5,157 nucleotides of DNA from Phycisphaerales bacterium (GTDB taxonomy: Bacteria > Planctomycetota > Phycisphaerae > Phycisphaerales > SM1A02), in assembly GCA_029243925.1 (NCBI GenBank), contig JAQWRC010000125.1, positions 1-5,157 on the forward strand, read 5' to 3'. The position numbers were made by a program, and so were the translations under genes. This document shows positions 1 through 5,157 of this stretch, piece by piece; position 1 is the first letter of the stretch; every line of letters begins with the position of its first letter. Under the pieces are notes generated by a model that worked only from the letters and a program-made list of their open reading frames with translations, was not told where the DNA came from and did not search any database.

Positions 1-1
1 C

Positions 2-2071
2 TGCAAGACCTGCGCGCTGGGCATGGGCGGCCAACGTGGCGGAATGGTCAACGAACGCGGCCGATTTCCAGAGGTGTGCAAGAAGTCAGTGCAGGCCATG
101 GGAGCGGACCTGCAAGGTGCGGTGCCGGAGCATTTTTTCACTGATGTTTCGATTCAGCAGATGCGCACCCTTTCACCGCGCACGCTCGAGGCAGCAGGCC
201 GGCTGACGCAGCCGATGGTCTGCGGTCCACTGGACTCCCACTATCGCCCGATCGAGTGGAGCGATGCGATGACCCGCATTGCGGATCGGTTGAAGCAGAC
301 GAAGCCCGAGGAGTCCTTCTTTTATCTTTCCGGACGTTCGTCGAATGAAGCAGGCTTTCTTCTGCAACTACTCGCGCGTTTGCACGGAACAAATCATGTC
401 AACAACTGCTCGTACTACTGCCACCAGGCGTCTGGTGTCGGGTTGGCTTCGGTGACCGGATCCGGTACCGCGACCGTTGTGTTGGATGATCTTGAAGCGT
501 GTGATCTCGTGCTGGTCATCGGCGCAAACCCCGCCTCGAATCACCCTCGGTTCATGCGCACGCTTGTGGAAGTCCGCCGACGCGGGGGAACGGTGATCAT
601 CATCAACCCATTGCGAGAGCTCGGTCTGGATCGATTCAAGGTCCCCTCCGATTGGCGCAGCATGCTGAAGGCATCGAAGATCAATGATCTGTATGTGCAA
701 GGTCACATCGGAGGCGACGCTTGGATTCTGCTCGGAGTGATCAAGGCGCTCGCGGATCGAAACGCCATTGATCATGACTTTGTCCAGAACCATGCGGTGG
801 GATGGAGTACGTTTGAATCCCGTGTCGACACCACGTCATGGGACGACATCATCGAGCACGGTGGCGTACCGAAGGCGATCATCGAATCGATTGCAGATCA
901 TTGCCAGAAGGCGTCCCGCATGATCTGCTGCTGGGCCATGGGCATTACGCACCACGCCTGTGGAGTCGACAACGTTCGCATGATCGCCAACCTGACGATT
1001 GCCACGGGACACCTGGGGAGGCCCGGCTGCGGACTGCTGCCGCTGCGTGGTCATTCAAATGTGCAGGGGATTGGATCCATGGGCGTGGTTCCAAGGCTCA
1101 AGGAATCATTCTTCAAGGGTCTTGAACACGCACTGGGTGTGCCCATGCCTGTGATGGAGGGGATGGATACGCTCGCCTGCATGGAGTCGGCCCGTCAGGG
1201 CGGACTGCGCACGGCGGTGTGTTTGGGCGGGAACCTCTACGGTTCAAACCCCGATGCGAAGTTTGCCGCCGAAGCGTTTCAATGCATCGATCAGGTCGTG
1301 TACCTGAGTACGACGTTGAATACGGGGCATGCGCATGGCTGTGGCCGTGAAACGATCATCCTTCCAGTGCTTCCCCGGGATGAAGAGCATCAGTCGACGA
1401 CCCAGGAATCCATGTTCAACTACGTGCGGTTCAGCGATGGTGGTCGCCCCCGACACGATGGTCCACGAAGTGAAGTCGATGTCATTGCGGAACTCGGGCA
1501 GCGCCGGTTTGAACCTGGTGGCCCGATCGACTGGTCGGCCGTGTCAGATCACGAGGCCATCCGGGATCTCATTGCGCAGGTTGTTTCTGGGTATGGAACC
1601 CTCGGCGATGGTGATCGGTCGGACAAGGAGTTCCAGATTGAAGGTCGCACGTTCCATGTGCCCGAGTTCAATACGCCATCGAAGCATGCCGTGGTGCACG
1701 ATGTGCAGCCCGCACCACTGCCGCCACTTGCGGAGGGTGAAGTTCGGGTCATGACGATTCGCAGCGAAGGCCAGTTCAACACCGTGGTCTATGAAGAACA
1801 GGATCTCTACCGCGGGCAGGATCGCCGTGATGTGGTGTTGCTGCATGCCGATGACATGGAGCGTCTGGGACTTGAGGAAGATGAGCCGGTACGTGTCACG
1901 TCCGACACGGGTGAGATGCATGTTCGTGCCCGGCACATGGACATCAGGCCGGGAAATGCGGCCATGTATTTTCCCGAGGCGAATGTGCTCGTGCCGCGGC
2001 ATGTGGATGCTGCTTCGAGGACGCCTGCATTCAAGGGGTTCACTGTTCGAGTGACCCGCCTTTCGCCCTGA
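2..2071 (+). CDS. FdhF/YdeP-family molybdopterin-dependent oxidoreductase (5' end cut off)
   Basis: This is a molybdenum bis-MGD enzyme of the formate dehydrogenase/DMSO reductase superfamily, YdeP-like branch; the physiological substrate of this branch is not well defined. The frame is open to the left edge, so 689 codons are seen and the true start lies outside; the internal ATG at 23 is not the start. Numbering from that ATG, a CxxC (codons at 2-4 and 11-13) precedes GMGGQRGGMVNE, and a third Cys is C19, suggesting an N-terminal Fe-S site. NNCSYYCHQASGVG (127-140) holds Cys133-His134, aligning with the SeCys/Cys-His active site of formate dehydrogenases. Cofactor-domain signatures follow: GANPASNHPRFM (167-178), GHLGRPGCGLLPLRGHSNVQG (329-349, split GHLGRPGCGL/LPLRGHSNVQG), GGNLYGSNPD (402-411) and ESMFNYVRFSDGG (462-474). 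Residues 575-682 form the C-terminal molydopterin-binding domain, with PGNAAMYFPEANVLVP (643-658). The family is usually about 750 residues, so some 60-80 are missing here. No membrane segment is visible; a cytoplasmic location is inferred. The family call is secure, the reaction is not. Confidence 0.9.
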   Translation, partial: CKTCALGMGGQRGGMVNERGRFPEVCKKSVQAMGADLQGAVPEHFFTDVSIQQMRTLSPRTLEAAGRLTQPMVCGPLDSHYRPIEWSDAMTRIADRLKQTKPEESFFYLSGRSSNEAGFLLQLLARLHGTNHVNNCSYYCHQASGVGLASVTGSGTATVVLDDLEACDLVLVIGANPASNHPRFMRTLVEVRRRGGTVIIINPLRELGLDRFKVPSDWRSMLKASKINDLYVQGHIGGDAWILLGVIKALADRNAIDHDFVQNHAVGWSTFESRVDTTSWDDIIEHGGVPKAIIESIADHCQKASRMICCWAMGITHHACGVDNVRMIANLTIATGHLGRPGCGLLPLRGHSNVQGIGSMGVVPRLKESFFKGLEHALGVPMPVMEGMDTLACMESARQGGLRTAVCLGGNLYGSNPDAKFAAEAFQCIDQVVYLSTTLNTGHAHGCGRETIILPVLPRDEEHQSTTQESMFNYVRFSDGGRPRHDGPRSEVDVIAELGQRRFEPGGPIDWSAVSDHEAIRDLIAQVVSGYGTLGDGDRSDKEFQIEGRTFHVPEFNTPSKHAVVHDVQPAPLPPLAEGEVRVMTIRSEGQFNTVVYEEQDLYRGQDRRDVVLLHADDMERLGLEEDEPVRVTSDTGEMHVRARHMDIRPGNAAMYFPEANVLVPRHVDAASRTPAFKGFTVRVTRLSP

Positions 2072-2630
2072 CCCATCGTTGAAGATCCTCAGGCGTATTC
2101 AGATTCATCAGCGTCGTCGTGTCGGCCGGCGGTTCGATGAGATCATGTGGTTGCGATTGAATGAACTCATGCAATGCACGTTGGTCCGATTCGATCGACC
2201 TGTGCAGTTGGGGAAGGAGTTCCGCATCGATGAGCAGCGGCATGCTGCGCATCTTGGAGTCGGAATCGGAGGCGAAAAGAGCCAGCGGTCCTTCGGCGGC
2301 TGCAAGTCGCTTGAGATCCGTCGTCTCCAGAGCAGGCATGTCACAGGGGAGCACCAGGCAGCGCCCGTTCACCACGGTCCGCAGCAATGCTTCTATTCCC
2401 GCGAGTGGTCCATGTACTCCCGGCGTGTCATACACGCGCGGTAGCGGATGATTGCAGTCGCCTTCTCCGCAGAGCATGATGTTGTCACACAGGGATGTGG
2501 CGAGGTCGAGCATCGTCTCAAGCAGCGTGCGGCCATCAGGCAGCGTCAACTCATGCTTCGGCCGCCCCATGCGTCTGGATGACCCCCCAAGCAGGACTCC
2601 GATGGCAGTCAGGCCAGGTGATTTGGGCAT
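2040..2630 (-). CDS. mobA: Molybdenum cofactor guanylyltransferase (MobA-like)
   Basis: MobA transfers GMP from GTP to molybdopterin, giving the MGD form of the cofactor needed by enzymes such as the neighbouring oxidoreductase; it acts in the cytoplasm. The 196-residue product has the usual family size and motifs: nucleotide-binding LLGGSSRRMGRPK (13-25), DTPGVHGPLAGI (68-79), metal-binding LPCDMP (94-99), MPLLID (130-135) and the C-terminal NLNTPEDL (176-183). The frame stays open for about 90 codons further upstream, but I chose the ATG at 2630 because GGAGG lies 5 bases before it, the glycine-rich motif then sits near the N-terminus as in the family, and the upstream extension looks non-coding and would run into the divergent gene. 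The last 32 bases overlap the 3' end of the oxidoreductase gene on the other strand. A related nucleotidyltransferase such as MocA (CTP-using) is possible, but the NxNTPEDL tail and cofactor need of the neighbour favour MobA. Confidence 0.88.
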   Translation of the reverse strand: MPKSPGLTAIGVLLGGSSRRMGRPKHELTLPDGRTLLETMLDLATSLCDNIMLCGEGDCNHPLPRVYDTPGVHGPLAGIEALLRTVVNGRCLVLPCDMPALETTDLKRLAAAEGPLALFASDSDSKMRSMPLLIDAELLPQLHRSIESDQRALHEFIQSQPHDLIEPPADTTTLMNLNTPEDLQRWVRAKGGSLEQ

Positions 2631-2651
2631 GGAAGCCTCCAGAGAGATAAA
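2623..2651 (+). promoter_or_regulatory. Possible weak promoter for the secreted-protein gene
   Basis: TTGGGC (2623-2628) and GATAAA (2646-2651) are 17 bases apart, matching TTGACA and TATAAT at three and four positions. Transcription would begin near 2658, about 50 bases before the ATG at 2710. The elements overlap the mobA start and ribosome binding site on the other strand. The match is weak and could be chance. Confidence 0.2.
2636..2640 (-). promoter_or_regulatory. Strong Shine-Dalgarno site of mobA
   Basis: CCTCC on the plus strand reads GGAGG on the minus strand, 5 bases before the ATG at 2628-2630. It decides the mobA start among several in-frame alternatives further upstream, none of which has as good a site. 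Confidence 0.75.
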
Positions 2652-2709
2652 AAGGCGGAAAGCCGCAGGCCGTGACGTGTCGATGAGTGTACTGTTCCAC
2701 GGAAGCCCA

Positions 2710-3369
2710 ATGCGATCGCACCCTTCTTTCCTTCTGGCATTCTGTCTGCTCGCTCCGGCGGGCGTGGCCTGGTCACAGCCGTCACCATCCCCAGCCGTTG
2801 AAGAACTGCGGCCATTGGACATGCGTACGACGGACATGGTGCCGGTCGACGCCTTCGTGGGTGATTCAACGGTGCTTTCGACCAGTTTGTTCGGCATTCA
2901 GTATGGACTGCAGCAATCCGCCCAGTTTGAGCAGTTGATGCAGTCTCAAATACACGGGGGCCAGTACGTTCGGCGGGCCGGTGGCTTGTATGCCATGTTT
3001 CCCGCATCGACGTATCAGCCAACGGCTTCCGGGTACGTGCCGACGATTCCTCCCGGCACGGTGTTCCACATCGGAGGACTTCCGCCGACACAGGCGCAGG
3101 GCCCGAGCGTCCAGGATCCATCAAGGATGTCCAGTGACAGGCACTCACATCGCAACGATTATCGCGATCTCGAAGGAGTGGCCTCATCGCCAATCGTCAA
3201 CGTGCCCGTCGTTCCTGATGCAGAGGAAGAATCCGTGGAGATTCGATTCATTGCCGATGAGGCGTATCGCAGACGGACGATTCAGTCGCTCGTGTGGAGG
3301 TCCATCGACAGATCGAAGCCAACAGTGGATCAAGCTGCGCGAGGATCATCATCTTCGGAGTCGAAGTGA
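2710..3369 (+). CDS. Exported protein of unknown function
   Basis: I do not recognise a family for this 219-residue product. It starts with a clear Sec signal peptide: a short basic N-terminus (MRSHPS), a hydrophobic core at about 7-20, and a likely cleavage after AWS (20-22), leaving a mature chain beginning QPSPSP. Cys12 sits inside the core in LAFC, which does not fit a lipobox, so this is probably not a lipoprotein. The mature part has a Gln-rich stretch near 64-85, an aromatic/proline stretch with IPPGTVFHIGGLPP (113-126), a polar linker (about 127-160), then an acidic-to-basic segment with VEIRFIADEAYRRR (176-189) and a Ser-rich tail. No second membrane segment and no catalytic motif is evident. 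The frame is open upstream to 2452, but that part lies over mobA. ATG 2710 is preferred for its signal peptide and weak GGAAG site 4 bases before it; ATG 2683 is the alternative. Location would be periplasmic or extracellular. Confidence 0.72.
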   Translation: MRSHPSFLLAFCLLAPAGVAWSQPSPSPAVEELRPLDMRTTDMVPVDAFVGDSTVLSTSLFGIQYGLQQSAQFEQLMQSQIHGGQYVRRAGGLYAMFPASTYQPTASGYVPTIPPGTVFHIGGLPPTQAQGPSVQDPSRMSSDRHSHRNDYRDLEGVASSPIVNVPVVPDAEEESVEIRFIADEAYRRRTIQSLVWRSIDRSKPTVDQAARGSSSSESK

Positions 3370-3554
3370 CCAAGGCAACCTAATGCGCGTGCAAGTTGGT
3401 GCATGCGCCGATCGGTAAGGCCCAATGATCGAAGCGTGTCGGGGATCCCATCATGCCTACGGTCGATGTTCGGATGTTCAATCCGATGTGCAGGAAATGG
3501 GATCGGCTGGTCGTCTGCGCGACGTGTACTGAAATGTGCCTGGAATGAGGTCAT
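3330..3554 (-). CDS. Probable small protein of unknown function (74 aa)
   Basis: The start ATG at 3554 has GGAG 8 bases upstream (CTCC at 3563-3566 on the plus strand), and codon choice resembles the neighbouring genes. An ATG 21 bases further upstream would add seven residues but has no better site. The product has a basic, His-rich front half with HRIEHPNIDRRHDGIPD (23-39), a segment IPDTLRSLGLTDRRMHQLARALG (37-59; helical in appearance, compatible with a small helix-turn-helix or a protein-binding helix pair), and an acidic tail FDSEDDDPRAA (64-74). I cannot assign a family. The last 40 bases overlap the 3' end of the secreted-protein gene on the other strand. A competing plus-strand frame in the same place looks less protein-like. 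If this gene is not real, 3370-3706 is an intergenic stretch holding only short inverted repeats and the mqnE promoter. Confidence 0.5.
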   Translation of the reverse strand: MTSFQAHFSTRRADDQPIPFPAHRIEHPNIDRRHDGIPDTLRSLGLTDRRMHQLARALGCLGHFDSEDDDPRAA

Positions 3555-3562
3555 CGTCCGTG

Positions 3563-3566
3563 CTCC
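3563..3566 (-). promoter_or_regulatory. Shine-Dalgarno site of the small gene
   Basis: CTCC on the plus strand reads GGAG on the minus strand, 8 bases before the ATG at 3552-3554. It is the main reason for choosing that start and one of the reasons for believing the small gene. Confidence 0.45.
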
Positions 3567-3578
3567 GCGTTCCATAAA

Positions 3579-3605
3579 GACGATCGTCAGTACAGGGGTT
3601 CCCCT
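3579..3605. repeat. Two short inverted repeats in a divergent spacer
   Basis: GACGATCGTC (3579-3588) is a perfect 10-base palindrome, and AGGGGTTCCCCT (3594-3605) is a 5-base-pair inverted repeat around a 2-base centre. Both lie just upstream of the small minus-strand gene, where an operator could sit. Such short palindromes also occur by chance. Confidence 0.35.
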
Positions 3606-3632
3606 TCGCTGGGATTGGAAAAAGCCGTGAAA

Positions 3633-3684
3633 TCATGCCTCGAAGCCCCGCATGACCGTACTTTCCGCCTTCATAAGGGCATGA
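3633..3684. repeat. TCATGC / GCATGA inverted repeat with a third half-copy
   Basis: TCATGC (3633-3638) and GCATGA (3650-3655) form a perfect 6-base inverted repeat with an 11-base centre. A third GCATGA follows at 3679-3684, just before the mqnE -10 element. The layout could be an operator or a weak hairpin; the hexamer also occurs elsewhere in the window, so significance is modest. Confidence 0.3.
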
Positions 3685-3690
3685 GAGCGT

Positions 3691-3696
3691 TACAAT
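3691..3696 (+). promoter_or_regulatory. Likely -10 element of mqnE
   Basis: TACAAT matches the sigma-70 -10 consensus at five of six positions and is the best such hexamer upstream of mqnE. No good -35 lies 16-18 bases before it (CTTCAT or CCTTCA at best). Its position predicts transcription starting near 3703, only about 4 bases before the ATG at 3707. Confidence 0.45.
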
Positions 3697-3706
3697 CTCC
3701 ATTCTG

Positions 3707-5032
3707 ATGACCACGCTGGATCCCACTCCTGTTTCCTTTGGCACTGAAGATCGCCTTGCTGCAACGGTGACCGATGGTGCGTTGCGCCCGATCGTCGATC
3801 GTGTGTTGGAGGGACAGCGACTGAGCGCTGATGATGGCATGGTGTTGTTTTCGACGCCGGATATCTGGACGGTCGGAGCACTGGCTGATCTTGTGCGACG
3901 GAGACTGAATGGCGATGTGGCCTGGTACAACGTCAATCGCCATCTCAACTACTCGAATATCTGCGCGCTCAGTTGCAAGTTCTGCTCATTTCATCGGAAG
4001 AAGGATGATGATGGAGCATATGAGTATTCGCTCGATGACATCCGCAAGGAAGCAACCAAGGCGACGGAGTCTGGCGCGACGGAAATGCACATCGTCGGCG
4101 GACTTCATCCATGGCTGCCGTTCCAGTACTACCTGGACATGCTTTCAGCGATCGTCGACGTGGCCCCTCGTCTTCATGTGAAGGCATTCACAGCAGTCGA
4201 GATCGTTCACCTTGCCCGCATCGCAAAGAAGGGGCGTGATGGTGACGACGGTATCCGGTGGGTGCTTCAGCAACTGAAGGAAGCTGGGCTTGGCTCGCTT
4301 CCCGGCGGTGGTGCTGAAGTCTTCGATGACCGTGTTCATGCGGAAACCCATCGCACGAAGATTTCAGGTGATCGATGGCTTGATGTGCACCGTATTGCCC
4401 ATGAGGAAGGCCTCAATACGAATGCAACGATGCTGTATGGGCATGTGGAAACGTGTGCCGATCGAATTCGCCACATGCAACTGCTGAGGCAGGAGCAGGA
4501 CCGGACATTGCGGACATGGGCGACTGAACACGGGCTGGCGTTGGAATCCTCGGTTGACCATGAGGGACGTCCGCACGATGCAGTTGTGCTCCATGGTCCT
4601 GATTGCACGGGCTTGGCGCTGCAGCCAACGCCGGAGACCTGTGCGACAGGCTACTACCAGACATTGATTCCCCTTCCATTCATTCCCGATGACAGTGCCT
4701 TGGAACATCTGCCGGGGCCGATGGGGTTGGAGAATCTTCGAACGTTGTGCGTTGCCAGGTTGATGCTTGACAACTTTCCGCACATGAAGGCATTCTGGAT
4801 CATGCAGACGCTGGAGATGGCGCAACTCATGCTTCAGAATGGTGCCGATGACATCGATGGAACTGTGGTGTGGTACGACATCACGAAGGTTGATGGCGCA
4901 GGCACGCATCAGGAAGTCACCGTGCGCGATTTGCAGCGTGCCGCTCGTGAAGCAGGATTCAATCCCGTTGAACGTGACACGTTGTATCGATCGGTGCAGC
5001 GTGATGGACGGGAATGGCGTGTCGAGTCCTGA
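3707..5032 (+). CDS. mqnE: Aminofutalosine synthase MqnE (radical SAM)
   Basis: MqnE is the radical SAM enzyme of the futalosine route to menaquinone. It adds the 5'-deoxyadenosyl radical from SAM to 3-[(1-carboxyvinyl)oxy]benzoate to give aminofutalosine, in the cytoplasm. The 441-residue product shows YNVNRHLNYSN (74-84) leading into the cluster-binding CxxxCxxC at Cys86, Cys90 and Cys93, then HIVGGLHPWLPFQYY (128-142), HVKAFTAVEI (157-166), LPGGGAEVF (198-206), IPLPFIPDD (321-329), RLMLDNFPHMKAFWIM (351-366), GADDIDGT (379-386) and PVERDTLY (420-427). These separate it from the related MqnC. Family members are usually about 360-400 residues; the excess is largely an insertion near 268-314. 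The ATG at 3707 is chosen because residues 26-70 already resemble the family N-terminus, so later starts would truncate it. There is no Shine-Dalgarno site. No other menaquinone gene is visible beside it. Confidence 0.93.
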   Translation: MTTLDPTPVSFGTEDRLAATVTDGALRPIVDRVLEGQRLSADDGMVLFSTPDIWTVGALADLVRRRLNGDVAWYNVNRHLNYSNICALSCKFCSFHRKKDDDGAYEYSLDDIRKEATKATESGATEMHIVGGLHPWLPFQYYLDMLSAIVDVAPRLHVKAFTAVEIVHLARIAKKGRDGDDGIRWVLQQLKEAGLGSLPGGGAEVFDDRVHAETHRTKISGDRWLDVHRIAHEEGLNTNATMLYGHVETCADRIRHMQLLRQEQDRTLRTWATEHGLALESSVDHEGRPHDAVVLHGPDCTGLALQPTPETCATGYYQTLIPLPFIPDDSALEHLPGPMGLENLRTLCVARLMLDNFPHMKAFWIMQTLEMAQLMLQNGADDIDGTVVWYDITKVDGAGTHQEVTVRDLQRAAREAGFNPVERDTLYRSVQRDGREWRVES

Positions 5033-5094
5033 GGTCAGCGTCGCCCCAGAGCCCACCGCAATTCCGGCATCCCCAATGCAATGGCACCGCCGCC

Positions 5095-5157
5095 CTAGAC
5101 CGCTGCCCCAACGGCAATCAGCAGGCTGAGATTTAGCAGGTTGGTCCACAGCGACTC
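5095..5157 (-). CDS. C-terminal end of a probable membrane protein (cut by the right edge)
   Basis: Reading inward from the right edge on the minus strand, one frame runs 20 codons to a TAG at 5095-5097 and encodes ESLWTNLLNLSLLIAVGAAV, a hydrophobic stretch that looks like a final transmembrane helix. The other two minus frames do not give a comparable end. Its stop lies 62 bases from the mqnE stop, so the two genes would be convergent. The fragment is too short to name a family, and could be chance. Confidence 0.4.
   Translation of the reverse strand, partial: ESLWTNLLNLSLLIAVGAAV

Noticed and set aside
1329..1754. Plus-strand open frame of 141 codons inside the oxidoreductase gene
   Set aside because: It is a shifted frame of a gene whose own frame is clearly conserved through this region.
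1544..2002. Minus-strand open frame of 152 codons opposite the oxidoreductase
   Set aside because: It is antisense to the conserved C-terminal domain and shows no motif of its own.
2452..2709. N-terminal extension of the secreted protein
   Set aside because: It is antisense to mobA and would bury the signal peptide 86 residues inside the protein.
2710..2775. Lipoprotein signal in the secreted protein
   Set aside because: The only Cys in the leader follows LAF, which breaks the lipobox rule at the -1 position, and lies too near the N-terminus.
2631..2897. N-terminal extension of mobA
   Set aside because: The frame is open but the added residues are low in hydrophobic content, lie over the divergent gene, and the Shine-Dalgarno site supports the start at 2630.
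2609..3193. Minus-strand open frame of 194 codons opposite the secreted-protein gene
   Set aside because: Composition is Arg/Pro/Thr-rich without structure, it runs over the mobA start, and the opposite strand has a good signal peptide.
3403..3630. Plus-strand open frame of 75 codons in the spacer before mqnE
   Set aside because: Its product is Cys/Arg/Ser-rich with no pattern; the minus-strand frame in the same place has a better start site and composition.
3478..3948. Minus-strand open frame of 156 codons across the mqnE start
   Set aside because: Its N-terminal half is antisense to the conserved start of MqnE and it would cross the whole spacer without a ribosome binding site.
5033..5094. 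Terminator between mqnE and the right-edge gene
   Set aside because: Only short partial inverted repeats (for example GCAT-5-ATGC) are seen and there is no T-run on either strand.
4364..5149. Long minus-strand open frame of 261 codons opposite mqnE
   Set aside because: It is antisense to conserved MqnE motifs, has no recognisable domain, is rich in Cys, His and Arg as shadow frames are, and has no clear ribosome binding site.

Overview
The window reads as ordinary bacterial chromosome, gene-dense, with GC judged by eye in the high fifties. The gene set is a YdeP-type molybdopterin oxidoreductase, a MobA-type cofactor enzyme, a menaquinone-pathway (futalosine route) MqnE, and a secreted protein of unknown family. 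This would suit a free-living Gram-negative-type bacterium. A planctomycete such as a member of the Phycisphaerae is my best guess, but it rests on overall style and not on a diagnostic marker. I see no rRNA, tRNA, CRISPR array, insertion sequence or phage gene.

Layout. Bases 2-2071 (+) hold all but the N-terminus of a large FdhF/YdeP-family molybdopterin oxidoreductase, cut by the left edge. Facing it, with a 32-base tail-to-tail overlap, is a 196-residue MobA-like molybdenum cofactor guanylyltransferase (2040-2630, -) with a strong ribosome binding site. A 79-base divergent spacer separates mobA from a 219-residue exported protein of unknown function (2710-3369, +). That gene overlaps by 40 bases, again tail to tail, a probable 74-residue small protein (3330-3554, -). 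After a 152-base divergent spacer rich in short inverted repeats comes mqnE (3707-5032, +), aminofutalosine synthase, apparently read from a promoter so close to the ATG that the mRNA would be nearly leaderless. At the right edge the last 20 codons of a minus-strand gene are visible and encode a hydrophobic segment (5095-5157).

How the genes relate. The oxidoreductase needs a molybdenum bis-MGD cofactor, and MobA makes MGD from molybdopterin, so the first pair is functionally coherent although the two genes are convergent and not in one operon. MqnE belongs to quinone biosynthesis and is not obviously tied to the molybdenum genes. Genes alternate strand along the whole window, so each is probably its own transcription unit.

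No new multi-gene system is evident. The points most worth a second look are a roughly 47-residue in-frame insertion in MqnE, the near-leaderless mqnE start, the two convergent coding overlaps, and the small unknown protein with its repeat-rich upstream region.
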